NCBI GenBank assembly: GCA_009760855.2
Contig: WPIO01000005.1
Span: 10,064,501-10,128,500, forward strand
Length of the DNA: 64,000 nucleotides
From: Cristatella mucedo
Taxonomy: Eukaryota; Bryozoa; Phylactolaemata; Cristatellidae
Direction: 5' to 3'
Position numbers and translations under genes: made by a program. Position 1 is the first letter of the stretch; each line of letters starts with the position of its first letter. Below the pieces are notes generated by a model, which searched no databases, was not told the DNA's origin, and saw only the letters and a program-made list of their open reading frames with translations. This document shows positions 49,999 through 60,798 of the stretch, in pieces.

Positions 49999-50418
49999 TT
50001 GGAATGGCTACCAGCAAACCTGAGGAATTTGAAAAATTCCCCAAAACAACTACGGAAATTCTGCAAAAAAATGGACCTTGCGTCGGAACGAGAAAAAGTT
50101 TTTTCAAAGGCAAGTTTTTACGCAATGGCAGACCGGTGGAGAAATCTTGTTACCGTGCGATTAAGAGATTTTCAAGCTAGCGACGAAAAGCAGCTTTACA
50201 AATACAAAAATCCTAAACGTTTAGCATCCTCAGAGAACGACATCTTTGGAGAATTCCCACTTCATCTTGTGCTTTTCTGCCTTGGAAGTCAACCCACTCC
50301 TGCAGAATTCGTCCGGAAAATTTTGAATACTGAGTCCGCTGGGAAGGAACAGTTGTTGCTGCCTTGGCAAGGCAAAGAGGAAAACGGCGGGCGCAAAAAG
50401 TTCCTTCCGGCAGCATAA
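49999..50418 (+). other. Unrecognised 139-codon open frame
   Basis: From ATG at 49,999 to TAA at 50,418. Composition is balanced and charged (EREKVFSKASFYAMADRWRN; ends GGRKKFLPAA) and not repeat-derived, but I recognise no family. An overlapping frame from 50,004 is also open for about 58 codons, which weakens the case. Possible exon of an unknown gene. Confidence 0.22.
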
Positions 50419-51059
50419 GCACGCTTGTTTCAATTAACCGACCGCTCGCATTTCCAAAATATTAGGCGAGAGCGAGGCAGAGCAATCGTGAGTAGCTGTC
50501 CAGCTTCCAGCACGAAGCTAGAAACCATCCAAACTTTCGACAGAGGAAGCTGCAAGCTGCTTGTAAATTCGCTGCTCAGCTCGCGGTTTCGGCGAGCGTA
50601 GCACACTACTGGCGGCAGGTAAGTGAATCGATTGTATTCCCTATTCTTGAGCAGGTGCTTTACCTTGCTTATCCGACCCGCGTGCTAGTTAAAGATAAGC
50701 ACTTGTTCTGCCTCTGGAGTTGCCTGCATCAACGCGCTGAAAAAAGCGCTGTTAGCAATGCGTCTATGCCTGGTCTCAACGCATACTGGGAGAGGGCGAT
50801 CAGAGAGATAGCGGACCGTACGTAAAAGAGAATGTCACTCACTTAGCGGACGCTCCAGGTAACAATTTTACGACGACGGTGGAGGGTTAGTACGCGCAAG
50901 GCATCGTATCAGCATCGTATCAGGAAGGAATGAAGGGGTGAAAGAATGCAAGATACGCATTTGTCGACGGCCAGCTCTTGATCAGCTGTCATACTTGTGG
51001 CCCATTCGCCACACTTCAAAGGAGACGGACGACATTCTTAACGCCGACGGATTAAATAA

Positions 51060-51061
51060 GG

Positions 51062-51142
<81 letters not shown>
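51060..51142. repeat. (CT)n microsatellite
   Basis: About 80 bp of pure CT. Confidence 0.95.
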
Positions 51143-51147
<5 letters not shown>

Positions 51148-51845
51148 GAGCTTTGCTCTATAGAGGCTGCTTTCTTTGTTTGCTCATCATTGTGCAGCCA
51201 TCCGATGCTGAAAAGCGACCTGCAGCGGTCATCTGTCGATCTAAACTAACCGATGCAGATCCTCTTTATCCCCCAGCCAGGGATCGAATTACCTCTAGTA
51301 GGATATCGCAGCTTTCCCAGTGTCTCGATCAGGTCGGTTACGTAAGAAGAATGGCCTCTCAAGCTGGACAGAGAGCTTCTGCGGTGACCAAGCCGCTCAA
51401 TTGCTCTGCTCTTTACACGCACACGAGGACTCTGCTCACTGACCCGCTTCATGCTTGCCGGTCAATTATTAATCCGTGCTTTTTACCTGCCAGCTCACCC
51501 TGCTACTCGCGAGAAATCGCGGATGCCCGAACAATTTAACAAGGGGACCTGACGCTTTTTCCTAAGTTGACCTACTTTCACCATTACTTTTTCCATGAGG
51601 TCAACTCGTCGAAAAATGTACTTCCGGTAACCGAAATCGTGCTGGCGCTAGGTAGTTTCCGGTTCGCAAAAATCCTCGCAAACCAGCGATTATTTTCCGT
51701 CGCCGAATCCTCCTTTGATTCTTTGAGCTTCTCTTCCACGTCGCGAAATAAGTTTCCGCAGACATACAGGTAAAAACCAAGTGCTAAAACACATACCGGA
51801 AGAATCTATTTTAATCTTTCCCACATCCCGCGGTTTACGTTTCAG
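51143..51845. other. Unassigned stretch with promoter-like CTTCCGG sites
   Basis: Two ETS-like sites (ACTTCCGGTA near 51,620 and TTTCCGGTTC near 51,655) precede a donor-like ACATACAG before GTAAAAACC at about 51,769. This arrangement resembles the first non-coding exon of a housekeeping gene on the plus strand, but no downstream coding exon was recognised. Confidence 0.2.
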
Positions 51846-52285
51846 GCTTAATTCTTACGCTGACCGACAAGGCTCATCACGGCTTGGCTCCTTCATACCT
51901 AGCTGAACTGCTAAATTAGCTGTTCCATCCCTCCGCTTAAAGACCGTTGTCGACGGAAGCTTTTGCTCTGCAGGAACTAGACGGTGGAACTCACTTCCAC
52001 AATCCTTACGCAATTAAATTTACTCTCTTGCAGCCTACTGTGTCACATCCTTTTCAGTCGCCCTGAGCTGCCACTTCCACGCGACTCACTTATTTGACTG
52101 CCCTCCGGACTCAGCTATGCTTCTCACTTTCTCTCAGTTGCTTGAGATAAAATCTTTTGGCTACCGTATGCTTACCGAAAGCCGCTTATGGCTTGAGAGT
52201 TTGCTAGGGAAAAAAAACTCACCTGCGTAACACCCATGTAGTCCTTGTGGCTTTGCGGAGTTACAGACGGAGATACATTAAATAA
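51846..52285 (+). mobile_element. LINE-A 3' fragment
   Basis: Starts at TTCTTACGCTGACCGACAAGG, includes GGCTTGGCTCCTTCATACC and TGTGTCACATCC, and ends TTACAGACGGAGATACATTA followed by AAT/AAAT repeats. Confidence 0.85.
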
Positions 52286-52301
52286 ATCAATAATAAATCA
52301 T

Positions 52302-52466
52302 GGCTGATTAAACAGCCTCTTTTTTTTAGCATCAGAAGAGCCTTTACGGCTATCACCATAGCTTGCAGTGGCGATAAAGAATCACCTACCGCAGGAATCG
52401 AACCCACGACCTCGGGACCGAGGTCGTGAAAGCAACCACCTTACCTGGTGTGCCATCACGGCTCAC
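52302..52466 (-). mobile_element. SINE-2 copy, well preserved
   Basis: Minus strand: GATGGCACACCAGGTAAGGT A-box region, GTGGGTTCGATTCCTGCGG (canonical B-box), ATAGCCGTAAAGGCTCTTCT, and GAGGCTGTTTAATCAGC end. Best consensus for this family in the window. Confidence 0.88.
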
Positions 52467-54455
52467 CAATAGTAGAATGACCATTCATTCACGGCTCTCC
52501 AATTCAAGGTCACGGCTCACCAATTCAAGAATGACCAATTCAAGAATCACCATTTAAGAATGCTTTCGAGCGACAATACTGCCGGTAGCGCTTTGACAAT
52601 CGGCCTTCGACCTTCGCTCGCTCGGAGCGCGAAGCCTGGACGACGGCCACAGGTGGCAAGCATTTAGACGCCCATTAGCGAGCAATTTCTCACGCTCAAC
52701 TGTCGATCAAAACGAGCGGAAGTGTTTTAAATATAACAAGGCTGCACAAATTTCCGCGTTCGACGGTCGCGATAACTTGGATTTCAGGAAACTTTTGCAA
52801 CCGTCAGAAGACGCCGGGCGCCGGCAGCGAATCGGCAATCGCTTCCGTTTAGGGAGCGCATCGCATGCATTTGCCATTGTAAAGGTCGACTGGTGTCACG
52901 GAGACAGGTCGAGCGGTGCGCCGACCAACCGCAGTCGCCGGTCTGACCCGACCTCAAGCGCCCGTGAGGGGTCATGGCCTCACCCGGTACCCTTTCGGCT
53001 AGCCGCCAGCATGAGTCGGCCGCCCACTAGCAATGCTAGCCAGGCGAGACTCTGCCTCGCTTGCTTCGCACGTTTTGCCAGTCCGCCAGCCTTAACGGAA
53101 GCCTTATCCTCTCCGCTTCGCTGTCCACTTGGTGCCGCCGACTCTACCCCCTCCCAGCGAGCGGCGCGCGCACGCGAGCGGCGCGAGTTTCATCGGCCGC
53201 TCCACTCCTGACGTAAGCTCGCCGCTCCTGACGTCAGCTCGCCGCTCGCTCATGTCTCCCGTAATGCGCGTTCACGAACAAATTGCATTTTTTTCCGAAT
53301 ATGTCGGCTTCGTGCTGCGTGCGCACTTATGAGCTTTTTGCTTCTTTCGGCTAGCAGTATGCGGTTGCCGATCTGCGGGCTTCACTTGCTTTGCGTCTTG
53401 GCATGCGGTATAGTAAATCTTGGTCGGCTGCAATGAGAATTGCGTCGCACGGAAAACTTGCAGACGAAGCACTATCTGCAGCTGCTGGCATCGCCGGGTA
53501 TGTGCAGGACTTTTTAAGACAGGAACGAGGGAGGACTCCAGTGTAGCAATAAAAGATAAGATGTGCTTCATTCGAATGCACGGCTTTTTCTATCAAGCTG
53601 TCATTTCTGAAATGCATGTGCGCAACACCGCATTTGGCTCTTTACCGGCTGCGGAGAAAACAGCATATCCTGGACTGCGCCAGACGAACGCATGCTGCGT
53701 CTATTAGCAAGCGGCCGCGCCTGGACCGCGCGCGCGCGCCAGAACGCGGCGATTGCCAAGAGCGTACGTACAGTACCGTCGCGCGACTCGGCTCGGCGCT
53801 GCACTTAAACGCGCAACGCTCGCGCTCTGTCGGCCGGCTGAGTCAGCGTCGCCGTCGCCGCTGCACTTGCCAGCTGCCAGAGCATTTTTCTCCGGCTGAA
53901 GCCCTATCAGTAGAAAAGCTGCTGCTAGAAGCAGACCGGCGCCGCGGAGCGGGGGTGGGAAAGGGCGCACGCTCGCCCGCAGTCAGGCGGCAAGACTGCG
54001 GCCGGCTAGCGGCCAATCGGAATGCGAACGGAGGCCGTTGGAGCGGGAGGCCAACGCGAGCTCCGGCGACTCCGAGCGCGGCGTGGAGCTCGACTTCTTC
54101 TTCTTCCTCTGACCTGCGGGTATGACGCTGGCGGCGTCTTCGCTGCGACTGTCCAGGGGCTGTCCTCGATTTTACGCTCCTCAGTAAAGGACCTGCGAAG
54201 CATGCTGCCATGACGTCGCCGTCATACTACGTCCACCGTCGGGCCTTCTTCGGCGGGTCAATAAGAATCTACCCGCGTCTTGCGTCCGCCCTGTGAACCG
54301 CGCGGCAGCTCAAATCTACGAAGCATAAGTTAAATGCACATATGCAAGAGTGCGCTTTGCATCTGCGAGAGTTTTCCGAGCTCCTTGCCAAAGCATTCGC
54401 GTGCGACGGGCCGCTTGTGAGTGATGGAGACATTACTTTCGCTTTGACCGCCATA
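52467..54455. other. GC-rich unassigned block
   Basis: Short direct repeats near 52,485-52,560 (AATTCAAGAATGACC-like) and 53,205-53,260 (CTCGCCGCTCCTGACGT twice). Between 53,690 and 54,250 CpG density is high and all frames stay open in patches. No protein family recognised. A CpG-island promoter is possible. Confidence 0.3.
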
Positions 54456-54460
54456 GTTCA

Positions 54461-54541
54461 GCAAATGTAAAGCGCCTAGAAAGAGATTAAGTTCTCTGAG
54501 GGCGCTTTATCAAGTGCAATATTATTATTATTATTATTATT
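54461..54541 (+). mobile_element. Solo LINE-B tail (about 80 bp)
   Basis: GCAAATGTAAAGCGCCTAG, AGAGATTAAGTTCTCT core, GGCGCTTTATCAAGTGCAAT and (ATT)n. Directly followed by a LINE-A copy. Confidence 0.9.
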
Positions 54542-55420
54542 AGTAACGGTCGGGTCCGCTCATTTCTTAACTGTCTGGAGAACTAAGGCTTGGTCCAAAA
54601 AGCCAGTCACGCAGCTCATATCGGTGGTCCTGTTCTGAATCTCGTGATCACAAAGGATTTCTGCTCCACAAATTGTGTTGCGTGCCCATTTACCATCTCG
54701 GATCATTACTCAATCTCGATAACTGTTCCTGCACCGACGTACTAGCAAGTCAGGATCAAGTCTGTCGAGCGACGAAACTTAAAATCGTCGATGCTGAGAC
54801 GTTTTTGAAATCTGTTTAAGATGCAGGTCGCCTTGGTTTGCAACGAGACTCTGCCGGCAGCCTCGATACCCTGAGTAGTGTGACTACCCGGATATTATTC
54901 GTTCTGCGAAAACGTTTTCCACCTCCTTCATTGAAAAAGTTGTGAATATTCGTGTCTCCTTAAATTGACCTCAGACTAAACCTAGTTTTAAGCCGCATTA
55001 TGCGACCTTTCTTTCTTAAAAATTTTTCCAAGTTTTCTGCATACGAAGTGGCTGCCTTTATAAAGTCAACAAAAAGAGCAGCTTTCCTGGAGACCGTAGC
55101 ACATTATCGCTGTGTTCTTCACAGGCAGACAAGCTCTGCCAAGCCGTAGCTCAGTATTATAATGCTTCTGTGTATAATGGTTTTTCCTTAAGTCTTTCCA
55201 ATCTGCCATTACTCTATTTGTAAATAGAAATCCTGGACTGGATTCGCAGGTCCTCGCAAACTTTTGCCCGGTTTCCCTTTCTTATTGTGTGGCAAAGGCT
55301 CTCGAAAGTTTGTCGCTTAGTAGCTCGTACAACGAATTGAAAAAAATCAATTGTCAGGACAATCTATTTCAGTCGGGATTCGAGTGACACCAGTCTACTG
55401 AAACTGCTCTGCTCCGCGCG

Positions 55421-55576
55421 TCCTAGTACGTCCTAGTACGTCCTAGTGCATCCTAGTACGTCCTAGTACGTCCTAGTGCATCCTAGTACGTCCTAGTACG
55501 TCCTAGTACATCCTAGTACGTCCTAGTACATCCTAGTACATCCTAGTACATCCTAGTACATCCTAGTACATCCTAG
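55421..55576. repeat. 10-bp minisatellite inside LINE-A RT
   Basis: Fifteen full units of TCCTAGTACG, TCCTAGTGCA or TCCTAGTACA plus a partial unit, with variant types grouped (cg-cg-gca order on the left, a homogeneous aca run on the right). The homologous position in the copy at 32,880 reads ACATCCTATGCAGC, and this array exits through ACATCCTAGGCAGC, so it grew from that single host motif. Confidence 0.95.
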
Positions 55577-56187
55577 GCAGCAAAGACGAAGGCACTGTTA
55601 CTGCACGATTTCCTGCTCGACCTATCAGCTGCATTTGACATTGCTGACCGCAATATCCTACTCCGACGATTGAGCAACGATTAGCGCACTCGACGAGGCT
55701 AAAACTGTACTCGTTCGATAGTTTTCAATTCGTGTCAGGCGATGGTCACGTCAGTTTCCTGCAAAGTTCCTAATGGGTCCCTTCTCGATTCATTCCTGTT
55801 CTCAATTTACGCCTAGCCTCTGGGAAAAAATATCGATTAATTATTGCTTATACAATTTTACAAAATTCGGCCCCATCGGGGTGGATATCGCTTCTATTAT
55901 GTCGACACCAGGCTGTATTTTTAATTTAAATCATCGGAACTCGCTGCAGCGATTGATAAACTTAATGCTTGCCTTGCGGGTATTCTACCGTGGATGTCGG
56001 CAAACTTCTTTAAAGTACGCGACAACAAAAGCGAACTGCTACTCATAGAACGCCCCAAGCGGGCAGTTAGACTATGAGGCCTTTCCTCTTCTAATTAGTG
56101 TTGCTGTAGTGCTATCATCAATATGTTTTCGAATTTTTGGTGGCCTCTTAGATAACTGGTCACAGTTGAAAAGCTTCATTTAGAAGA

Positions 56188-56393
56188 TGCTAGTCACTAC
56201 CTCAACTGCTCTCCTGACTCTGCTATGCTTCCCACTTTCTCTTTGTTGCGTGAGACGAAGTCTGTTGGCTACCGAATGCGTACCGAAAGCCGCTTAGGCT
56301 GTGAGTGCGCTATAAAAAAAACTCTCCTGCGTAACACTCACGTGGTCTTTATGACTTTGTGGAGTTACTGACGGAGATACATTACATTGCCAA
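56188..56393 (+). mobile_element. Nested LINE-A 3' end
   Basis: A roughly 205-bp 5'-truncated LINE-A terminus (AGTCACTACCTCAACTGCTC to GGAGATACATTACATT) inserted in an older LINE-A. The outer element is interrupted after TTTAGAAGATGCT and resumes with a segment aligning to CCAAGATTGGGAACTG of the copy at 13,775. Confidence 0.82.
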
Positions 56394-56964
56394 TCATCAC
56401 GTTCGATACCTGTCTTAAGATTTGGGACTTTCTACCGCGGTGGCACCAGTTTTTAGCCTGTTCGTGCCCTCAGGTTTTTCTATGAACCATAAATTAGCTG
56501 TTCCATTCATATACGAAAAGATCGTTGGCGAGAGAAATATTTTCTCAGCAGATCCTAGACTGTGGAAAACAATATCACGAATCTTCCGCAACGTCGTCTC
56601 CGGCTACGGCATTTGCTTCTCAGCCGTCCTAAGCTGATGTTCTTATGTTACTCACGTCTTCGTCTCCCGACACCGAGCGCTACATGCGTTCCCTGTCAGT
56701 TGCAGAATTCTCATCCAAAAACCAAAGTTCTTACGAACGTCGGATACGGAAACCGATACAGCTAAGACCCGTTTAAAGTTTATCTGTTTGTTGTTTCAGC
56801 GTAGTGCGTAAGAGATTACTTGCCTATAGACATCTTAACGCTCATCCCTTCGAGCTGCTGGGTCTGCCACGTCGGCGGCAGCGTTAGATGCACCGGCGGC
56901 TAGTATCCCGCATACTAGTTATGACCGTGCGTACCTATTACCGCTTCGTTATCGTAGTTAAATA

Positions 56965-57175
56965 TGTATATAATTCATATATATATATATATATATAATT
57001 CATATATATATATATAATTCATATATATATATAATTCATATATATATATATATAGCGCCCCAAGAGAACTTAATCTCTATTCAGGCGCTTCACATTTGCC
57101 TCGGAGCTCGAGCCCACGACCTCAGTCAGACCTTGGTCGGAGCGAGCACCTTACCCGCTAGACCAAACCAGCTCG
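56965..57175 (-). mobile_element. SINE-1 with AT-expanded tail
   Basis: Minus strand: GAGCTGGTTTGGTCTAGCGG head, GTGGGCTCGAGCTCC B-box, AGAGATTAAGTTCTCTTGGG hairpin core and GGGCGCTATATATATATAT. The normal ...AATGAATTA tail has become a compound repeat of TATATATATGAATTA units (56,965-57,052). Confidence 0.9.
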
Positions 57176-57480
57176 TTAAAATGTATTCCAAGGTATTATT
57201 GCTGTTGCTAAGACCCGTGAATTATGCATTGACAAAAGGAAAGTGCCCTGGAGCCACCGCGGAGGCCAGGGCAGCGTGCTGAGAAGCCTTTCGTTTGGCA
57301 GGAGCCGCGAGCTGAGTACCTGCTCATTTGGTATTCCTAGTATTGTCTCGAATCGCTCAGCGCGTTCTCGCTCCAGCAGTACTGTGAATCTCTCCAACTT
57401 AGTGGTCATGAGGCCTGCTGTAACTCGGGCGGCCCAACTTAACGATTGTGTTTGGAATCCTCGCTAAATGTACAATAAAC
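57176..57480. other. Unassigned, open frames on both strands, AATAAA on plus
   Basis: A plus frame (57,243-57,467) ends in TAA 6 bases before an AATAAA (57,474), and a minus frame (57,176-57,409) covers the same DNA. Neither translation is recognisable. It could be the 3' end of a gene or transposon. Confidence 0.2.
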
Positions 57481-57489
57481 ACCTTGTAA

Positions 57490-59990
57490 TAAGTGACCTT
57501 ATTTATGAAAAAGGCCTCGACCTGCTCGGCTTGACTCTGAAACTTGGCTAAAATCGGTAAACTGCCCGACAGTTGAAGACTCGACCCCAGATGTTTTCTC
57601 CTTCTTTCACATCCCTAGATTAATCAAAACTGTAGGTGGAGTCGCTATTATCACACGTTCGAACTTCAATTTCAAGCCATTTGCAGTACCTTCGAAGCAG
57701 TCTTTCGAGTCTATTGTCTTGTTTACACCCGACAACAGGCTACCGCAGGTGGCAGTAGTCTATCGCCCACCAGCTACTGAGTCGTGTTTTATCTCAAATT
57801 TCTCCGATCTCATTTCGATTCTGCGCCGAAGAAATCGATTCCTCATTATGGGTGATTTCAATATTCATTTTGATAACTTATCTGACGTCCTCAGACTGAA
57901 TTTCGTGCACTGACTGATTCACTGTCTCTTGTGGCTCATGTAAATGGCCCTACTCACAACAAAGGTCACACACTCGACCAAATTTTTTCATTCAAGTGCA
58001 CTTTGTCATCACTAACTATTAACAAATTCTGCCTATCTGACTACATGCAGATCTCATGCAGTTTATAATGTGCGGCCTCCCTAATTTCATCTAAAATCGC
58101 CCGTGAATCGTGGGGCCTCAAGACCCTTGACATCGATGCTGTCCGTGAGAGAATATCTGCTTCGCCTCTGCTGCTCCATTCTACTTCCGACCCGTCATCA
58201 TTGGTAGATTGCTACAACACGACACTAGTTGACACGCTCGACGAGTTTGAACCTCTGACTAAGCGCTGTGAGCCCTCGCACAGACAGCCTGTGGTTTACC
58301 GCAGACATTAAACTAGCTAGGTCTCTTAAGCACAAGCTTGAAAAACCATACAGAAGATCAGGACTGACTGTCCATCGACAGACATACGAGAACTACTGTA
58401 TATTGTACCAATCGATCCTAGCAAAGGTCGAGTCTAGTTTTTATTAAAATAATTACTGAATCACTGTTGCACAATCCAAAATGCTGATGTCGACGATCAA
58501 TCATCTCCTTAACAGGAACCCTGGTTAGCTCCCTACCTAGTGATCCCTATGACGATCTAGCTGATAGCTTCTCAATCTTCTTTTCCAACAACATAGACAA
58601 CATCAGGAAGTCCATGCCTAAGATGGAAGCATCCCCTTGAAATCCAGTATCTCAATTTCATGTAGTGCATCAATGTCCACATTCAAGGAGGTCACTAGTG
58701 AACTCTTCCTGAAGTTCGGATCCCAATCAAAGAAAACAACTAGTCCTCTAGATCCCATTTCCACTGTCCTGCTTCAACGATGCATTGATTGAAAAAAATG
58801 GTCAGCTGCTGCCGTGCATAACTACCATCATAAATATGTCATTAGCTTCAGGTCATGTCCTGGCACCTTTTAAAAAGTCTGTAGTTAGGCCACTACTCAA
58901 GAAAGCAACACTAGACCGAGAGATCTTGAGCAATTTCCACCCAGTCTTTCTTCGACCGTTTCTATCAAAAACACTGAAACAATTTATGGCAGACCAGATG
59001 AACTAATATATTGAAACTATAAACCTTGCTAGTAAATTCGAGTCTGGCTTTAGAGCTAATCACTCTGCCGAGTCAACATTATTTCGGGTGTATAACAACC
59101 TACTTAAAAAAGGCAGACTTAGGTAGAGTATCTCTGCTTGTTTTGCTAGATCTTATGGCAGCTTTTGATACAATTGATCACCAAGTCCTTCTTGAGCGTG
59201 CCTCATCTCGCTTGAGCATCACTGGCACTGCATTACACTGGTTTGGGTCCTATCTCAGTGGGAGACTCCAGAGTATTGATGTGAACGAAAAAGATCATCT
59301 GAGGAACCTCTGAAATATGGGGTACCTCAGGGCTCCGTGCTAGGTCCGGTTCTTTTCACGGTTTGCACTCTCCCTCTTGCCGATGTGAGTGTCAAGCACA
59401 ATCTAGGCATTCACTTCTATTCAGATTCATTTGTTCCTTTGCTTTAGTCACTCCCAGTCCTCCAGCAGGTCGAATTCTTTCAACTCCTTTGCTGTATATA
59501 TTGATGACATACACCTACACATGGATGGCTGCAAACTTTGTCAAATTGAAAGATGACAAAACTAACTTATTAGTTATGGGCAAACCAAGTGTGATTCAGA
59601 AGTTGGAAAGTTTTAAAGCTCAAAATTATCTCTACCACCATATCTCCTGTTGAATCTGCACGAAATCTAGGTGTCATGTTCCAACGTGACCTTTCATTAG
59701 ACAACCACATCAGCTCCACAGACAAGTCTTCCTACTTTCAGCTACATTGCGTTGCTGTAATTCGGGCTTGTATAGGCAGGGATACCACATCTAAGTTGAT
59801 CCATACATGTGTGACATAAGGTCTTGACTTCTGTAACTCACAGCTTGCTGGTCTACCGGCCTGTGTAGTCAGGCGCTTACAGCTGTTGCAGAATTCTGCA
59901 GCTAGGCTTGGCAGTCGTGAGCGTCGCAGTTGCCACATCTCACCACTTCTCGCCGACTGCACTGACTCCTAGCCAAGCAACGCAATTACT
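57490..59990 (+). mobile_element. Longest LINE-B copy (endonuclease plus RT), 3'-truncated
   Basis: Apurinic-type endonuclease remnants: GGVAIITRSNFNFKPF-like, VVYRPPATESCFISNF, FLIMGDFNIHFDNLSD (57,840-57,895), then THNKGHTLDQIF. Linker and RT follow: [19 protein letters not shown] (58,870), [20 protein letters not shown] (59,145), [11 protein letters not shown], and a lost catalytic ADD box. The element stops at 59,990 in 'CHISPLLADCTDS' without the hairpin and tail, unlike all other copies. CR1/L2-like by domain order. It lies just upstream of the PSMB7-like exon 2. Confidence 0.9.
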
Positions 59991-60058
59991 TCCGGTGCGA
60001 ACTGCTACGTAATCACATTCGAATTGTTTTTCCATGCGATTACTCATTGCGGTTTTAG

Positions 60059-60140
60059 AAAAGAATTCCTAAACAAGAATGGCTTCACTGCTCCAAAAGC
60101 AACAAAGGCTGGCACGACCATTGTTAGCATGGTGTTCAAG
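60059..60140 (+). CDS. PSMB7: PSMB7-like exon 2 (proteasome beta-2), catalytic Thr region
   Basis: One base plus 27 codons, bounded by GCGGTTTTAG and AAG before GTACCT. The translation KEFLNKNGFTAPKATKAG then TTIVSMVFK matches the propeptide end and mature start of proteasome subunit beta-2 (human/mouse form ...KTGTTIAGVVYK; fly ...KTGTTIVGIIYK). The Gly-Thr pair is the autocleavage site; that Thr is the catalytic nucleophile of the trypsin-like activity. The leading base fits phase 2 of the exon at 63,777 and would complete an Arg codon. Yet this exon lies 3.7 kb upstream of that exon, so it belongs to another copy or is an orphan. No following exon was seen before 63,777. Confidence 0.85.
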
Positions 60141-60499
60141 GTACCTACTGTATGGATCATTGCATTGAAGCGTGTCTTAGTCTGAGTCATTTCTGACTAC
60201 GTGTTTTGCCTTCTGGTCCCTTAGCTAGCTGAAGTACGGTATTTTGGCATCTTTCGAGCACGTAGACTAGTAAAAGTTTTATGGTAACGCTGCTCGCTAA
60301 CTTTTACAAATGTTACCGCTTGGCAACAGCTAAAAAGTTTGAATTGGCGGTACCCGTCGACGAAGCGTGACCGTGGGGCAATGCGGTTGCTCCCTGTGCT
60401 TGCAGGGGCATGTAAGGGCAACATATAACAAGATTTCTATTGAGATAATAATAATTCCAATCGTCGACGATATTGCAGCGCCAGCTACCACACAGCAGC

Positions 60500-60597
60500 G
60501 TGCGGTGGCTGACGAAGTCTTTGGGCGTTGCCCGAGCGAGCCAACCTCGTGCGGTGGCTCTACGAGAGTTCAGGCGTTACCCAAACGAGCCAACCAG
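60500..60597. repeat. 49-bp tandem duplication
   Basis: Two units beginning GTGCGGTGGCT and ending CGAGCCAACC, about 75% alike. No coding context. Confidence 0.75.
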
Positions 60598-60701
60598 GAG
60601 GCAGTCCACTAGTTTGGTCTGCTACTGCTATCAATCAGCAGCGGTCCTGCTTCGACGAACCCGAGTTCCGTAGACATCTTACATCGGGCCGGCCGCCCTA
60701 T

Positions 60702-60703
60702 GA

Positions 60704-60798
<95 letters not shown>

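Larger units (their letters stand above)
54560..56770 (+). mobile_element. Long degenerate LINE-A with endonuclease C-terminus and RT
   Basis: Opens with the end of the endonuclease region (pattern 'LEN.GLVQ..SH..HVGG.VL.LVIT', 54,575 onward), then the EN-RT linker. RT remnants follow: FCPVSLSYCVAKALESL-like near 55,260, 'LLDLSAAFDIADR' near 55,610, and a decayed ADDT region. It is interrupted by a minisatellite (55,421-55,576) and by a nested LINE-A 3' end (56,188-56,393), and resumes to about 56,770 with 'ADPRLWKTISRIFRN'. The most complete LINE-A in the window by length, but many frame breaks. Confidence 0.82.

Noticed and set aside
52302-52466. tRNA gene from good A and B boxes
   Set aside because: No cloverleaf acceptor stem or anticodon arm of proper spacing; the sequence is repeated as SINE-2 with a non-tRNA body.
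55421-55576. CRISPR-like array
   Set aside because: Units are 10 bp with no spacers; a plain minisatellite in a eukaryotic LINE.
57840-57913. Host DNA-repair endonuclease exon (GDFNIHFDN)
   Set aside because: This is the AP-like endonuclease domain of the LINE-B copy and is followed by its RT.
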